This document shows positions 63,755 through 64,000 of a stretch of 64,000 bases of DNA, piece after piece; positions within the stretch are counted from its first letter, which is position 1, and every line of letters starts with the position of its first letter. The stretch spans positions 9,563,100 through 9,627,099 of the forward strand of contig NC_079496.1 of assembly GCF_030052815.1 (NCBI RefSeq), written 5' to 3'. Origin of the DNA: Hevea brasiliensis (lineage: Eukaryota > Streptophyta > Magnoliopsida > Malpighiales > Euphorbiaceae). Under the pieces are notes generated by a model. The model saw only the letters and a list, made by a program, of their open reading frames with translations, made no database searches and was not told where the DNA came from. The position numbers and the translations under genes are program-made.

Positions 63755-63850
63755 TATATAATATACTGGGTGCCTTGTGTCTTTCTTTTTCTTTCTTGGA
63801 ACAACCAACTGCTTCTTCTCTCTCATTGACAGCTATGAAAGATTCAGTGG
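63755..63850 (+). CDS. Probable 5' end of a gene running off the window
   Basis: A TATA-box-like TATATAATATA at 63755-63765 is followed 70 bases later by ATG at 63835. The first exon would be only 16 bases (ATGAAAGATTCAGTGG, MKDSV plus one base) before a good donor GTATGT at 63851. CT-rich leader sequence lies between. The rest of the gene lies outside the window, so the product is unknown. If unspliced, the frame stays open for about 44 codons only. Confidence 0.3.
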
Positions 63851-64000
63851 GTATGTCTTCTCTGTCTCATTTCCTTTTTCTATTTCTGTTTGCTGAATTA
63901 ACCAGCTTCTGTGCAACCCATGGCTGGGAATTGAAAAATAATGTGAACAAATGCAGATTAACTTGAGTTTATTTTTTCTGGGCATAGAATATAATCATGA

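Overview
This is a stretch of plant nuclear genome. The genes carry spliceosomal GT-AG introns, the spacers are very AT-rich, LTR retrotransposons and MITEs are common, and the gene set is a dicot one: a KRP cyclin-kinase inhibitor, RPN2, FAMA, RPL13a, a pectinesterase and a MYB-CC factor. Gene style and AT-rich repeats suggest a rosid, perhaps Malpighiales/Euphorbiaceae (cassava or rubber tree type). That placement is an impression, not a demonstrated result. No prokaryotic, organellar or CRISPR feature was seen.

Layout. 0.4-2.0 kb: relic of a LEUNIG-type WD40 co-repressor. 3.3-9.5 kb: decayed Ty3/gypsy chromovirus with a recognisable 3' LTR. 9.5-19.7 kb: gene-free repeat land with MITEs, a pyrimidine/purine foldback and a copia-type LTR relic with a primer-binding site. 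19.99-23.14 kb: KRP. 27.1-34.8 kb: 26S proteasome subunit RPN2 in 13 coding exons. 37.2-39.0 kb: FAMA, the guard-cell bHLH factor. 41.0-42.6 kb: ribosomal protein L13a with a typical telo-box/site II promoter. 43.1-45.2 kb: a LINE-like relic and a large inverted repeat. 46.0-48.1 kb: pectinesterase with a decayed duplicate of exon 1 inside intron 1. 48.4-49.3 kb: unidentified coding-like sequence. 53.9-54.3 kb: RNase H relic of a non-LTR element on the minus strand. 56.4-62.5 kb: MYB-CC factor of the PHL2/PHL3 type with a 4.4 kb first intron. 63.8 kb: probable first exon of a gene that runs off the window.

All six complete genes are on the plus strand and each looks like an independent transcription unit. 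Their jobs are cell-cycle arrest, protein turnover, stomatal differentiation, translation, wall remodelling and probably phosphate response. KRP and FAMA both act in pathways that meet at the retinoblastoma protein, but they lie 14 kb apart with RPN2 between them, so I do not infer a cluster.

I did not find a convincing new biological system. The most useful leads are: the exon-1 duplication in the pectinesterase gene; the roughly 850 bp inverted repeat at 44.4-45.2 kb; start-codon-overlapping or minimal upstream frames ahead of KRP and FAMA; an in-frame, hydrophobic first intron of FAMA; and the unidentified open frames at 48.4-48.9 kb. Exon borders were placed by hand from splice consensus, reading-frame phase and remembered family sequences, and all exon sums give clean frames.
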